64,000 bases of DNA from DATAWK01 sp036267255 (GTDB taxonomy: Bacteria > Acidobacteriota > Terriglobia > Terriglobales > Acidobacteriaceae): contig DATAWK010000047.1 in NCBI GenBank assembly GCA_036267255.1, forward strand, positions 62,001 to 126,000, in the 5' to 3' direction. Below are positions 9,071 through 18,483 of the stretch, one piece after another. A model generated the notes under the pieces. The model saw only the letters and a program-made list of their open reading frames with translations. It did no database searches and had not been told where the DNA came from. The translations under genes and the position numbers were made by a program. Within the stretch, counting starts at the first letter, position 1; the number at the start of each line of letters is the position of its first letter.

Positions 9071-12000
9071 TTAGTTCTCAAATTCCGTTTCAGGTTGAGG
9101 AAGTACATCGCCGTCCGCTGCCATCCACACATAGAGGGTGGGCAACAGAAAAATACCCAGGACCAGTCCAACAAGCAGGCCGCCCACAATAACAATGGCA
9201 AAAGGCCGTTGCGAATCGGACCCGATGCCGTGGGAGGTTGCTGCAGGAAGCAATCCGAGGGTCGCCACCAGCATGGTCATCATAATGGGCCGCAACCGTA
9301 GAACTGCGCCCTGAATGGCAGACTCCTCAATGGAGTGGCCCAGAGCGCGCAATTGGTTGATGTACTCCAGCATAATGACACCCGTTTGTACGGAGACACC
9401 AAAGAGCGCGAGAAATCCGACGCCGGACGAGACACTGAAGTTGGTGTGCGTGACGAGCAGCGCGAGAGTGCCTCCAATAGGTGCAATGGCGATGTTGCAC
9501 ATAATGAGCAGCGCCCACTTCAACGATCCAAACATGAGATAGAGGATGATGAAAATAGCCAACACCGTCACAGGCACCACGATCGACAGGCGCTTTTTCG
9601 AGCGCACTTCGCTCGCGTATTCTCCAGCCCAGTCGATCGTATATCCGGGCGGCAGCTTTACCTGAGACTGGACCCTGGACATGGCCTCCTGGACAGCCCC
9701 GCCCAGGTCGCGTCCCCGCACACTGTACTTGATGGCCACATAACGCGAATTTGCTTCGCGATAAATTTCGGAAGCTCCATCCGTCGTATCGATCTTTGTC
9801 AATTGCGAGAGTGGGACACGTTCTCCCGTGGGCGAAGCCAGCAGAATATGTTCAATTGCGTCCTGCGTGTCCCGGTATTGTTTCTGATAACGCACAACAA
9901 CGTCGTATCGTGCCTCGCCCTGGAGCAACTGGGTGACGGCATTGCCGCCGACAGCCGTTTGGATGGCATCCTGCACATCGGTAACGTTGATGCCGTAGCG
10001 CGCGGCAGCCGCGCGATCCACAACAAAGTTGAGGTTCGGCTGGCCGATAACGCGGAACAGGCCAAGATCTTTTACGCCTTTCACGTGGCCCATCACACCA
10101 ACGATCTGATTGCCGATTGCTTCCAGTTGTTTTAGATTGTCGCCATAAATTTTGACCGCCAATTCACCCTTCACGCCGCTGACCGCCTCCTCCACATTGT
10201 CGGAGATGGGCTGCGAAAAGTTCCAGATGACACCCGGCGTCTTCTGCAATTCGCGATTCATGGCAGCAATCAACTCGTTCTTATTTTCATGAAAAACAGG
10301 ACGCCACTGGTCCTTGGGTTTCAAGTCGACAAAATATTCCGTGTTGAAGAATCCCGTTGTGTCGGTGCCATCGTCGGGACGCCCCACCTGGCTAATGACC
10401 TGCGTGACCTCCGGAAAGGAGGCCAGCTTGATCTGGGTGGCATCCATCAGGCGCACGCCTTCCGTCGGGCCTGTGCTGGGCGCCAGCGTGCCCCGCACCC
10501 ATATGGAGCCTTCATCCAGGTGCGGTAAAAATTCTGAGCCGATCACTCCTCCGAGTGTGAGAAACGCCGCCAACGCCACCCCACCGATTGCAATACCCAA
10601 CGTAAGCCAGCGTCTGCGAATCGAGGAAGTTACCGCGGAACGATAGTGGGCCGTCAGCCATACCAGAACTGGATTTCTCCACTCCTTCGCGCCTTTGGGA
10701 AACATAAAGCTGGCCAGTACGGGAGCCAGCACCATGGAGAACAACAATGCTCCCAGCAACGCGAAGCTGACCGTCCAGGCCATTGGCCGGAACAATCGCC
10801 CCTCCACCTGCTGCAGCGTGAAAATTGGCAGGTACGCGGTGATGATGATGGCAATTGCGTAGAAAACCGGACGTTGCACTTCATGGGCTGCTTCGCGAAT
10901 GCGTTCCGCCGGTGTGCGAAACCCATTGTCCTTGCGATTCAAATGGCGCACGATATTTTCAACCATCACGACGGCGCCATCGACAACCATGCCAAAATCC
11001 AGCGCACCGAGAGACAGCAGGTTCGCCGGAATGTGGCGCAGGTCCAGACAAATAGAAGCAAAAAGCAGCGAGAAGGGAATTGTCAGGGCAACAATCAGTG
11101 CGCCGCGCGCATTGCCCAGAAAAAGAAAGAGGATGATCACCACCAGGATGATTCCCTCGGCCAGATTGTGCAGGACCGTATGCGTCGTATAGTGAATCAG
11201 GTCCGAGCGATCCAGAAACGGTACAACTTTCACGCCCGGCGGCAGGATGCCGTTGTTCAGCTCCTTTACCTTGGCATGGATTCCATTGAGAACGCTGTCC
11301 GAGTCCATGCCTTTCTGCAACAGAACGACGCCTTCAACCGTGTCCGGATCGTTGACCACAACGCCATCGCTGCGATGGATAGCCTTGCCGATTTGCCCCA
11401 GGCGAATCTTGGCTCCCTGGACGACGGTACCGATGTCTTTTACGCGTACAGCGGTGCCATTCTGCGTTTTTAAAACAGTATTCTCAATGTCCTGTGTACT
11501 GGTATAAAGGCCGACTGCGCGGACGTTGACCTGCTGTTGACCTTCTTCAATAAAACTGCCGCCGGCGTTCGCATTGTTGTTGGCGAGCTGCTGTTCGACC
11601 TGCCCGATGGTCAGTCCATAAGCGATCAGCTTGTCCGGATCGACGCGCACTTGATACTCGCGTGTGATGCCGCCAAAGCTGGAAACATCTACGACTCCCG
11701 GAATCGATTTAAACTGCTTCTCCAGCACCCAGTCTTCGATCGACTTGAGTGCCATGTTGTCGTACTGCGGATTGGTGCTGGTCAGCGTATACCAGAATAT
11801 CTGGCCTACAGGACTCCAGTCGGTTCCCATCTGGGGCTGCAGATTATCCGGCAGCGTGACCTGCGAGATGCGCTCCAGAACTTTTTCCCGGTTCCAGTCA
11901 TCGGTCGACTTGTCGTCAAAAATGAGTGTGACGCTGGACAATCCTGCCAGCGAAACGGAGCGAAGATGTTCCAGATGCGGGATGCCATTCATCTGGATTT

Positions 12001-12208
12001 CTATCGGTACCGTGACTTGCTGCTCTACTTCTTCGGCTGCATGCCCGGGCCATTGCGTAATGATCTGGACGTAATTGTTGGCTACGTCCGGGTACGCTTC
12101 TACCGGCAGATTGTGGAAGGAGACGACCCCCCATCCGAACAATAGAATCGCAAGAGCAAGGATCAGGAAGCGATTCTTCAGCGCATAATCAACGATGGAG
12201 CCGATCAT
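9071..12208 (-). CDS. czcA: RND heavy-metal-efflux-type inner-membrane pump (CzcA/CusA family)
   Basis: Proton-driven RND transporter of 1045 residues, the full family length, with the expected 12 membrane helices and two large periplasmic loops. The heavy-metal-efflux (HME) signature DFGMVVDGAVVMVEN is present, placing proton-relay acids at Asp404, Asp410 and Glu417. YPDVANNYVQIITQWPG near the N-terminus is also typical of CzcA/CusA. It forms a tripartite complex with the adaptor and outer-membrane channel encoded immediately upstream. The start codon overlaps the adaptor's stop by one base (TAATG), implying translational coupling. The sequence does not settle whether the substrate is Cu/Ag, Zn/Co/Cd or another compound. 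Confidence 0.93.
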   Translation of the reverse strand: MIGSIVDYALKNRFLILALAILLFGWGVVSFHNLPVEAYPDVANNYVQIITQWPGHAAEEVEQQVTVPIEIQMNGIPHLEHLRSVSLAGLSSVTLIFDDKSTDDWNREKVLERISQVTLPDNLQPQMGTDWSPVGQIFWYTLTSTNPQYDNMALKSIEDWVLEKQFKSIPGVVDVSSFGGITREYQVRVDPDKLIAYGLTIGQVEQQLANNNANAGGSFIEEGQQQVNVRAVGLYTSTQDIENTVLKTQNGTAVRVKDIGTVVQGAKIRLGQIGKAIHRSDGVVVNDPDTVEGVVLLQKGMDSDSVLNGIHAKVKELNNGILPPGVKVVPFLDRSDLIHYTTHTVLHNLAEGIILVVIILFLFLGNARGALIVALTIPFSLLFASICLDLRHIPANLLSLGALDFGMVVDGAVVMVENIVRHLNRKDNGFRTPAERIREAAHEVQRPVFYAIAIIITAYLPIFTLQQVEGRLFRPMAWTVSFALLGALLFSMVLAPVLASFMFPKGAKEWRNPVLVWLTAHYRSAVTSSIRRRWLTLGIAIGGVALAAFLTLGGVIGSEFLPHLDEGSIWVRGTLAPSTGPTEGVRLMDATQIKLASFPEVTQVISQVGRPDDGTDTTGFFNTEYFVDLKPKDQWRPVFHENKNELIAAMNRELQKTPGVIWNFSQPISDNVEEAVSGVKGELAVKIYGDNLKQLEAIGNQIVGVMGHVKGVKDLGLFRVIGQPNLNFVVDRAAAARYGINVTDVQDAIQTAVGGNAVTQLLQGEARYDVVVRYQKQYRDTQDAIEHILLASPTGERVPLSQLTKIDTTDGASEIYREANSRYVAIKYSVRGRDLGGAVQEAMSRVQSQVKLPPGYTIDWAGEYASEVRSKKRLSIVVPVTVLAIFIILYLMFGSLKWALLIMCNIAIAPIGGTLALLVTHTNFSVSSGVGFLALFGVSVQTGVIMLEYINQLRALGHSIEESAIQGAVLRLRPIMMTMLVATLGLLPAATSHGIGSDSQRPFAIVIVGGLLVGLVLGIFLLPTLYVWMAADGDVLPQPETEFEN

Positions 12209-13338
12209 TACGGAGCCACCGTACTTTCCAGCTCCAATACATTGGAAACAACCTGCTGTCCCGGTTGAATGCCAGACACGATCTCCTGCATGTTGCCGGG
12301 AAGCATCTCTCCGCTGCTAACGGCTACCCGGCGAAATCTTGATTCGGGCGCCGGCACATACACCCACTCCTGATCATGCAGATGGAGAATGGCAGACGCC
12401 GGCACCACGGCATACGTCTCTTGTGTTTTGCCGTGGAACGTGGCCGTCACAAACATTCCGACCTTCAGAAATCCAGGATTGTTGACCTGTACGCGCACTT
12501 TCGCGGTGCGTAGATTGGGATCGAGGATCGGGTCAATCTCGCTGACCTGCCCGGTGAGCACTTTTCCGGGGTAGGCATCCAGACGAATATCGGCATGCTG
12601 CCCAACGCCGATCTGCGGCAAATCATTTTCATAAACGTCGCAAACAATCCACACATCCGACAGGTTCGCGATGGTAAAGAGATTCGGCGAATTATCCAGC
12701 GTCTTCACACCGGCTGCGTCGGTAATGTTTTGTTCGACGATGACGCCGGAGATCGGCGCATAAACATTCACCACGCCGGAAGGCTGGCTGGTATTGGATC
12801 CCAGCAGCTTCAGGTGCTGTGCCGCGGTCTGAACATCCACGACCGCTTTATTTTCGGTGTCCTGTGCGATCTCCAGCGCGTTTTGCGAAATTGCTCCCTT
12901 GCTGTAAAGCAATTGCGAGCGATCCAGTTGCGCGTGCGCCAAGGTTTCATCGGCAACAGCTTTTCTATAGTCGGAGAATGCCTGCGAGATATCGTCACTG
13001 CGAACGCTGAAAAGCAGCTGACCTTTTTTTACGGAGTCTCCCAGTCGTGCATCGATCGCCACGACGCGTCCGGAGGCAAGCGAAATTACCGGAACCATGC
13101 GCGCAACATCCGGCGCCACCACGCCGGTCACATTCAGCGAGGATGTTCCTGCTCGGGATGTTGCCGTTACCAGTGGAAATTGCTCCGGATGGGCCACCTG
13201 GACTGTTCCATCGGTGGGTACTTGTTCGACCTTCGTGGGTGGTGGAGCTTCGCTTTTTGGGTTCGGCTTTTCATTGCAGCCAACGAGCCCCGCGATACCA
13301 AGAAGCAACACAATGGTTGTAAGCGTTTTGGTTCTCAT
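12208..13338 (-). CDS. czcB: RND efflux periplasmic adaptor (CzcB-type membrane fusion lipoprotein)
   Basis: HlyD/CzcB-family adaptor of 376 residues. A lipoprotein signal ends at the lipobox LVGC with Cys21, so it should be anchored in the inner membrane facing the periplasm. The order is a barrel-sandwich half (GRVVAIDARLGDSVKKGQLLFSVRSDD), an alpha-helical hairpin (about 150-205), the second half-lipoyl (VYAPISGVIVEQNI) and beta-barrel/membrane-proximal domains ending QQVVSNVLELES. It links the CzcA pump to the outer-membrane channel. It overlaps the channel gene by 4 bp (ATGA) and the pump gene by 1 bp. No His-rich metal-binding N-terminus is seen, unlike Ralstonia CzcB. Confidence 0.92.
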   Translation of the reverse strand: MRTKTLTTIVLLLGIAGLVGCNEKPNPKSEAPPPTKVEQVPTDGTVQVAHPEQFPLVTATSRAGTSSLNVTGVVAPDVARMVPVISLASGRVVAIDARLGDSVKKGQLLFSVRSDDISQAFSDYRKAVADETLAHAQLDRSQLLYSKGAISQNALEIAQDTENKAVVDVQTAAQHLKLLGSNTSQPSGVVNVYAPISGVIVEQNITDAAGVKTLDNSPNLFTIANLSDVWIVCDVYENDLPQIGVGQHADIRLDAYPGKVLTGQVSEIDPILDPNLRTAKVRVQVNNPGFLKVGMFVTATFHGKTQETYAVVPASAILHLHDQEWVYVPAPESRFRRVAVSSGEMLPGNMQEIVSGIQPGQQVVSNVLELESTVAP

Positions 13339-14654
13339 TGGATTACCTCGTGACCCACAGCAAGATTCAGTTGACTGGCAGCCGTGAGATACGCACCGAC
13401 CAGATTCAGATATCCCAGTTGCACTCCGCGGTATTCCTGCTGGGCATCGAGAAAGTCCAGCAGAGAGGCACCGCCATGCTGATAGGAAAAGGAAATTGTC
13501 TCTCGAACGCGGAGTGCCTGATTGAGATACGTTGCTTTGTAAGGGCGTAACAATTTCAACTGGCTGTCCAGCGTTACATAGGCGGAATCCACGTCGCTGA
13601 AGACCTGCGCTTGCGCTGCGTCCGCCAGCTTTTGCTGATGGTCGATGTCCAGCAACGTGCGTTGCTTTTCGCCCTGATTGCGGTCGAAGATGCGCAGTGG
13701 AATATTCACGCCAAGGCCAAGCGCTTGGTTGTCATTTGGATTGTTAAATGATGGGTTATATGTATACGACGCGCCGAATGTCGGATCGGTGGATCCATTG
13801 GAGACTGCGAGCTTGTGATCTGTTTTTGCTTTCTCGACCGCCTGATAGGCCGCGCGAAGATCGGGCCGCGCATCCAGTGCCATCTGGCGATATTGATCCA
13901 GTGGCAGCAGCGCATCGGTATAGTCAAATCGCCCCGTAACGTCGAACTGATCGACGGGCGTGCGATCGTTCAGCAACTGCAGAAGTTGAATTTTTGCGGT
14001 ACGCAGATTGACTTCGGCAGCTTCCAAATCAGATTCGTACTGCACTCTGCCCAGCTCCAGCCGATCCAGGTCCACCTGGGCAATATCGCCGGCCTTGTAG
14101 CGATCCCGGCTTATGCTGAGTTCGTGATTGTAATAATCCAAATTGTCCTTCGTCAGTTGCAAAACAGCCTTTGCCTGAAGTGTCTGCACAAAGGCAATGC
14201 GCAGATCGAAAAGCAGGTTGCGTTCCAGGTCGGCCTGCGCGGAGATGGTGATGTCGGTTGCCTGTTTCGCGCTCTCCAACCGGAGCTCCCGTTTGTGATC
14301 GCGTTCATGCAGATAACTAAAGCTGGCTTGATACTGCGTGCCTAGTAATGGTTGCCAGACCCCGTTATCAGGGGCGATTTGAGTTCCATCCGTTGCCAGC
14401 CCCAGCTCCGGATTTGGACGGAGGTGCGCTGTAATTTCCTGTGCCCGCGATTCACCAATCCCGATTTGTCCGGCGCTCAAGGTTGGATTGGTTGCCTGAA
14501 ACTTGTCAACGATCTGCTGCCACGTGTAGGGCGATTGCGCAGACGCTGCTGCTGACGTCGTTGCAGGGGTAGGATTTTGCTGCGCAAATACCGACAGCGG
14601 CGCTGCAACTACTACGCAAACGATCAAACAGGACCGACAAAAAGAGCGAAGCAA
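13335..14654 (-). CDS. czcC: TolC-family outer-membrane efflux channel (CzcC-type)
   Basis: Outer-membrane factor of 439 residues with a signal peptide ending near SVFAQQ, followed by two OEP-type coiled-coil repeats rich in heptads (for example DRYKAGDIAQVDLDRLELG and the C-terminal QHGGASLLDFLDAQQEYR). It is first in the efflux operon and overlaps the adaptor gene by 4 bp. The start is TTG, with AGGAG five bases upstream; there is no nearby in-frame ATG. Three phased TATGAGAA-like half-sites lie about 65-120 bp upstream and could be the operator. It forms the exit duct of the tripartite pump. Confidence 0.92.
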   Translation of the reverse strand: MLRSFCRSCLIVCVVVAAPLSVFAQQNPTPATTSAAASAQSPYTWQQIVDKFQATNPTLSAGQIGIGESRAQEITAHLRPNPELGLATDGTQIAPDNGVWQPLLGTQYQASFSYLHERDHKRELRLESAKQATDITISAQADLERNLLFDLRIAFVQTLQAKAVLQLTKDNLDYYNHELSISRDRYKAGDIAQVDLDRLELGRVQYESDLEAAEVNLRTAKIQLLQLLNDRTPVDQFDVTGRFDYTDALLPLDQYRQMALDARPDLRAAYQAVEKAKTDHKLAVSNGSTDPTFGASYTYNPSFNNPNDNQALGLGVNIPLRIFDRNQGEKQRTLLDIDHQQKLADAAQAQVFSDVDSAYVTLDSQLKLLRPYKATYLNQALRVRETISFSYQHGGASLLDFLDAQQEYRGVQLGYLNLVGAYLTAASQLNLAVGHEVIQ

Positions 14655-14718
14655 TGGAACTCCTGGGGAGTTAAAAGTGACGGCTTATTTTCACCGACAT
14701 CGATGCTTATTTTTTAAC

Positions 14719-14774
14719 TTCTCATAGAACGCATAAAATTCTTATGAGAAAGCAGTAAGAAGCAGCTATGAGAG
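14719..14774 (-). promoter_or_regulatory. Three TATGAGAA-like half-sites with 24-bp phasing upstream of the czcCBA-type operon
   Basis: TTCTCATA at 14719-14726, its reverse complement TATGAGAA at 14743-14750, and TATGAGAG at 14767-14774 start exactly 24 bp apart. The first two form an inverted repeat. A second small inverted repeat, CATAA-N5-TTATG, sits inside. The position between the divergent efflux operon and two-component genes fits an operator. The binding protein is unknown. Confidence 0.5.
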
Positions 14775-14854
14775 ATCGTTCCAGTTTTTAGGGTAGCGAA
14801 GCGAATTATGCTGCTAAGCCTATCTTTTGGCCATAGCTGGCTATCTTTCGGAGA

Positions 14855-16366
14855 GTGTTCTCGAATTGCAGACAAACGATGCCTAAGATACATCCACAGC
14901 AGCAAAGTATTCCAATGCGTCACGGCCCAGTCACATCTATGCTCTTTTTTCTATATCGCGGGAACCGCAAGGTGGTTTTATTTACCGCCGCGGTCATGAT
15001 TACTGCGATTGCCGTGATCGATTGGTACGCTGCAGTGGATCTCCCGTTGGGATTTCTCTATCTGTTCCCAATAATTTTTGTCGGCAGTGTTTTGAATCGT
15101 TTTCAAATTGGAGTCATCGCAGCTATCTGTACATTTCTTGCTGAAATATTTGATGAATTTGAGTGGAACCCGCGGACCGGGATCACAAGAGACATTCTCT
15201 ACTTTGCAGCCTTCTATGGCGTCGGCCTGTTTGTGCATGAGTTCATCCGCAGCCGTCAGGCTGCGCTGGAGCATCTTCAGCGCATTGAAGAAGAGAGTCA
15301 GGCCAAGCAGGCTGCCGAAGAACAGTTGAATATCCTGATCGAAAGTAGCCCTGCAGCGGTTTTTACAGCGAATGCCGAAGGGACCATCCTGCTGGCCAAC
15401 GATGCCGCACATCGGCTCTTTGGATTGAAACCGACGGAGCTGACAGGACAACTGGTCGCGACATATTTGCCCTCGTTGGCAAATGTGGATGTAAAGGCAA
15501 GCGATCGGCAGTCATTGCGCACGGTGATGGAGTGTCGAGGCTGGCGGGCAGATGGCGAAGTATTTCTTGCCGACGTTTGGTTCTCTACCTATCGAACTTC
15601 TGTAGGACCGCGACTGGCTGCAATGGTGATCGACGTTTCGGACAATCTTCGCAACCATGAAGAGTTGAGCCTGCAACAGGTCTTATCAAGCTCGCGTATT
15701 CTTGTGGGAGCCGTCTCGCATGAAGTACGCAACGTTTGCGGCGCCATCGCTGTCGTACATCAGAATCTCGCCCGCACTGGAATATTGGCAAAGAATCAGG
15801 ATTTTGAGGCGCTCGGCACATTGATCCTTACCCTGGAGAGAATCGCCTCTCTGGATTTCAGCCAATCCGGAGTGCATTCAACGGCTACCGATCTTGCTTC
15901 CTTGCTTCATGAATTACGAATCATCATCGAGCCTTCGCTGCAGGAGCGATCGATCGCAGTCGAATGGGCTATCCAGCAGGATCTGCCTATGGTGTGGGCC
16001 GATCGTCAAAGCTTGATACAGGTTTTTCTAAACCTGGTGAAAAACAGCGCGCGCGCTATGGATACAGAACAGGAACGGCATCTTAGAATTGCAACCCACA
16101 CGGAGAGCGACAAGATTACCGTGCGTGTTACGGATACGGGCTGCGGCGTAGCCAGGCCGGAGCGTTTGTTTCAGCCGTTTCAACCGGAAGCCGAGAACAC
16201 CGGGCTGGGATTGTATCTCTCGCGTGCTTTTATGCGTTCCTTTCGCGGTGATTTACGCTACGAACCAGAGATCAAAGGAGCGAGCTTCGTGGTGGAACTG
16301 ACGCCCGCTCATTCCGCGGAAGACGAAAGCAACGATGAGCCGGCTTATAAAAATATTGCTGATTGA
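14855..16366 (+). CDS. Membrane sensor histidine kinase with PAS domain
   Basis: Sensor kinase of up to 503 residues. Two to four hydrophobic segments (about 38-125) form a compact membrane sensor with no large periplasmic loop. A PAS domain (about 160-265) is followed by an H-box SHEVRN with His289 as likely phospho-acceptor, then an ATPase domain with N-box NLVKNSARAM (Asn397), G1 DTGCGV and G2 NTGLGLYLSR. The NarL-type response regulator gene begins 32 bp inside its 3' end. The pair is divergent from the RND efflux operon and may control it. The first possible start is GTG; ATG at 14879 or 14915 are alternatives, and none has a strong Shine-Dalgarno. The stimulus is unknown. Confidence 0.88.
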   Translation: MFSNCRQTMPKIHPQQQSIPMRHGPVTSMLFFLYRGNRKVVLFTAAVMITAIAVIDWYAAVDLPLGFLYLFPIIFVGSVLNRFQIGVIAAICTFLAEIFDEFEWNPRTGITRDILYFAAFYGVGLFVHEFIRSRQAALEHLQRIEEESQAKQAAEEQLNILIESSPAAVFTANAEGTILLANDAAHRLFGLKPTELTGQLVATYLPSLANVDVKASDRQSLRTVMECRGWRADGEVFLADVWFSTYRTSVGPRLAAMVIDVSDNLRNHEELSLQQVLSSSRILVGAVSHEVRNVCGAIAVVHQNLARTGILAKNQDFEALGTLILTLERIASLDFSQSGVHSTATDLASLLHELRIIIEPSLQERSIAVEWAIQQDLPMVWADRQSLIQVFLNLVKNSARAMDTEQERHLRIATHTESDKITVRVTDTGCGVARPERLFQPFQPEAENTGLGLYLSRAFMRSFRGDLRYEPEIKGASFVVELTPAHSAEDESNDEPAYKNIAD

Positions 16367-16997
16367 CGATCACATTTTGTTTCGCGAGAGCCTGAGCCGC
16401 TTGCTTCAGGCTGAGCCTGACCTGGAGATTGTTGGCACCAGTGCCGGCGTGGCCGAGGGACTTCGCCTGATCGACCTTGAAAAGCCCGACGTTGTGCTTC
16501 TGGACTATGACCTGGGAGAAGATCATGGATTGTCTTTGCTGGCCAAAGCGAAGGCAAAAAAATTTCAAGGCGCAGTCCTGATGGTAACCGCCGGTATCGA
16601 CAATGCTGCAACCTTACGCGTACTGCAGGAGGGTGCATCGGGAATATTTCTGAAGCACAGTCCGCCCTCCCGGCTCATTGCTGCCATTCATCAGGTGGTG
16701 GAAGGCGAGACCTGGCTCGACAAGCGCGCCATGCAGTCGGCTCTCGCCGGCGCCAGCGAAAGTAAGGAGGAAGAACGCGCGCTCCGTTCTCCGACTGTAC
16801 GCGAGCGTGAGGTGCTGCAAGGAGTGCTGGACGGGTTGAGCAACAAAGAGATTGCCAGCCGTCTCAGTGTGTCTGAGAGTTCCGTGAAGGCCACGCTGCA
16901 ACAGTTATTTGACAAGACCGGCGTAAGAACCAGAAGCCAGCTGGTACGCATCGTGCTGGAAAAGCATTCCGGCGACTGGCTGAAGACAAGCCGGTAA
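16335..16997 (+). CDS. NarL/FixJ-family response regulator
   Basis: Two-component transcription regulator of 220 residues. A receiver domain with acidic pocket IDDH (Asp11-Asp12) and phospho-acceptor Asp57 in VVLLDYDLG, and conserved Thr and Lys in VTAG and FLKHS, is joined to a LuxR-type helix-turn-helix (TVREREVLQGVLDGLSNKEIASRLSVS, about 152-176). Its first 32 bases overlap the kinase gene in another frame, so it is translationally coupled and the obvious partner. Targets are not shown by the sequence. The divergent efflux operon with its repeated half-sites is the nearest candidate. Its 3' end faces the NtrC-type gene with 46 bp between. Confidence 0.93.
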   Translation: MSRLIKILLIDDHILFRESLSRLLQAEPDLEIVGTSAGVAEGLRLIDLEKPDVVLLDYDLGEDHGLSLLAKAKAKKFQGAVLMVTAGIDNAATLRVLQEGASGIFLKHSPPSRLIAAIHQVVEGETWLDKRAMQSALAGASESKEEERALRSPTVREREVLQGVLDGLSNKEIASRLSVSESSVKATLQQLFDKTGVRTRSQLVRIVLEKHSGDWLKTSR

Positions 16998-17043
16998 GTC
17001 CTCAAAACTTAGAGCCTTCTATCCGCGCCGCAGCCGCTGCGAT

Positions 17044-18483
17044 CTATTCGCGGCCCTTTTTGCGGATTTCGATATTCAGCCGTTTGATCTTCTGGTTGAG
17101 CGTCGAGAGCGGAATGCGAAAATGTTCCGCAGCTTCGGTCTGGTTCCAGTTACAGCGTTCCAGACGGTCGGTAATGATGCGTCGCTCAATTTCTTCCAGA
17201 ATGTCAAAGAGAGAGGCATTTGGATTATGTTCCAGCAGGCTGGCGGAATAGCTTTGTCCGGTAACGTGGCCCGGTAGCAGGTCCGCGCCAATGATGGGCC
17301 CGGTGGAGAGAACCACACAACGCTCGATGACGTTTTCCAGCTCCCGTACATTGCCCGGCCAGTCATAATCCATCAGAATGCGCATGGCGTCCGGCGTTAT
17401 GGTGCACAGGGGCAGGCTGTTTTCATCGCAATATCGTTTCAGAAAGAAGGCTACAAGCTGCGGAATGTCCTCTCTGCGGTTACGCAGCGAAGGCAGATCG
17501 AGCGTGATGACGTTCAGGCGATAAAACAGATCGTCGCGGAAGCGGCCATCGCGCACAGCCACGCGCAGATCGACATTCGTGGCCGCGATGATGCGGACAT
17601 CCACCTGAATCTCCTGCGTTCCGCCCACCTGCATAAAGCGCCGGTCCTGCAGCACGCGCAGCATCTTGGCCTGCATGTCCAGGCTCATGGTGCCGATTTC
17701 GTCCAGAAACAAGGTACCGTTGTTGGCGACTTCAAAGAGTCCTTTTTTTGTGGCAATGGCAGAAGTAAATGCGCCTTTGACATGGCCAAAGAGCGTGGAT
17801 TCCAAAAGCTCCGATGGCATGGCGCCAGTGTTGACCGGCACAAAAGGCTTGTCGCGGCGAGGAGAATGCGCATGCACGGCCTTGGCGATCAGTTCCTTGC
17901 CTGTGCCGCTTTCGCCCTGGATGAGCACCGTGGAGCGGCTCGGTGCAACCTGTCCCACCAGGTCCAGCACCGAAAGCATCACTTCGCTTTTGCCGATGAT
18001 GTTTTCAAAGTTATAGCGCTGCTTCAGGGCGCGCTTCAGATGAATATTTTCCTGCTCCGTGTGATAGCGCGCGACGGCCGAACGAATGTCGGCAAGCAGT
18101 TTCTCGTTATCCCAGGGCTTCTGGGTAAAGTTGTTGGCGCCGGCGCGGATCGCATCCACCACGTTCTGCACAGTGCCATACGCGGTAATCATGATGACAG
18201 GCAACTGCGGCTGCCGCTCACGAATCGTGCGCAGAACATCAATGCCATTTTGTCCGGGCAATGCCAGATCCAGTAGAACCAGGTCGTAAACGCCTTCTTC
18301 CAGTTTTCGCAGGCCCTGCTCTCCATCGGCAGCACTGGTGGCAGAAAAGCCCTCCAGGTCCAGAAGCGTCTCCAGCGATTCGCGAATCATGGATTCGTCG
18401 TCGATGATCAGGACACAAGATTCCGTCGATCTGAACTCCGATGCTGGTGTTTTTGTTGGAGCAGGTACAACCGCTTCAGGCAT
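17044..18483 (-). CDS. NtrC-family sigma-54 response regulator with GAFTSA loop
   Basis: Regulator of 479 residues. A receiver domain (phospho-acceptor Asp72 in LLDLALPG) is followed by an AAA+ sigma-54-activator domain with Walker A GESGTGKE (190-197), Walker B GTLFLDEIG (256-264) and R-fingers near RFRDDLFYRLNV. A C-terminal Fis-type helix-turn-helix (WNQTEAAEHFRIPLSTLNQKI) completes it. The sigma-54 contact loop reads GAFTSA (237-242) instead of GAFTGA; the substitution is conservative, but the loop is usually invariant. The gene overlaps the upstream kinase gene by 8 bp. The kinase gene has a good -24/-12 promoter, so the pair may be self-activating. The regulon is unknown. Confidence 0.94.
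   Translation of the reverse strand: MPEAVVPAPTKTPASEFRSTESCVLIIDDESMIRESLETLLDLEGFSATSAADGEQGLRKLEEGVYDLVLLDLALPGQNGIDVLRTIRERQPQLPVIMITAYGTVQNVVDAIRAGANNFTQKPWDNEKLLADIRSAVARYHTEQENIHLKRALKQRYNFENIIGKSEVMLSVLDLVGQVAPSRSTVLIQGESGTGKELIAKAVHAHSPRRDKPFVPVNTGAMPSELLESTLFGHVKGAFTSAIATKKGLFEVANNGTLFLDEIGTMSLDMQAKMLRVLQDRRFMQVGGTQEIQVDVRIIAATNVDLRVAVRDGRFRDDLFYRLNVITLDLPSLRNRREDIPQLVAFFLKRYCDENSLPLCTITPDAMRILMDYDWPGNVRELENVIERCVVLSTGPIIGADLLPGHVTGQSYSASLLEHNPNASLFDILEEIERRIITDRLERCNWNQTEAAEHFRIPLSTLNQKIKRLNIEIRKKGRE

Noticed and set aside
14826..14846. Possible sigma-54 site before the PAS kinase (TTTGGCCATAGCTGGCT)
   Set aside because: Spacing from GG to GC is wrong and the -12 element lacks TTGC.
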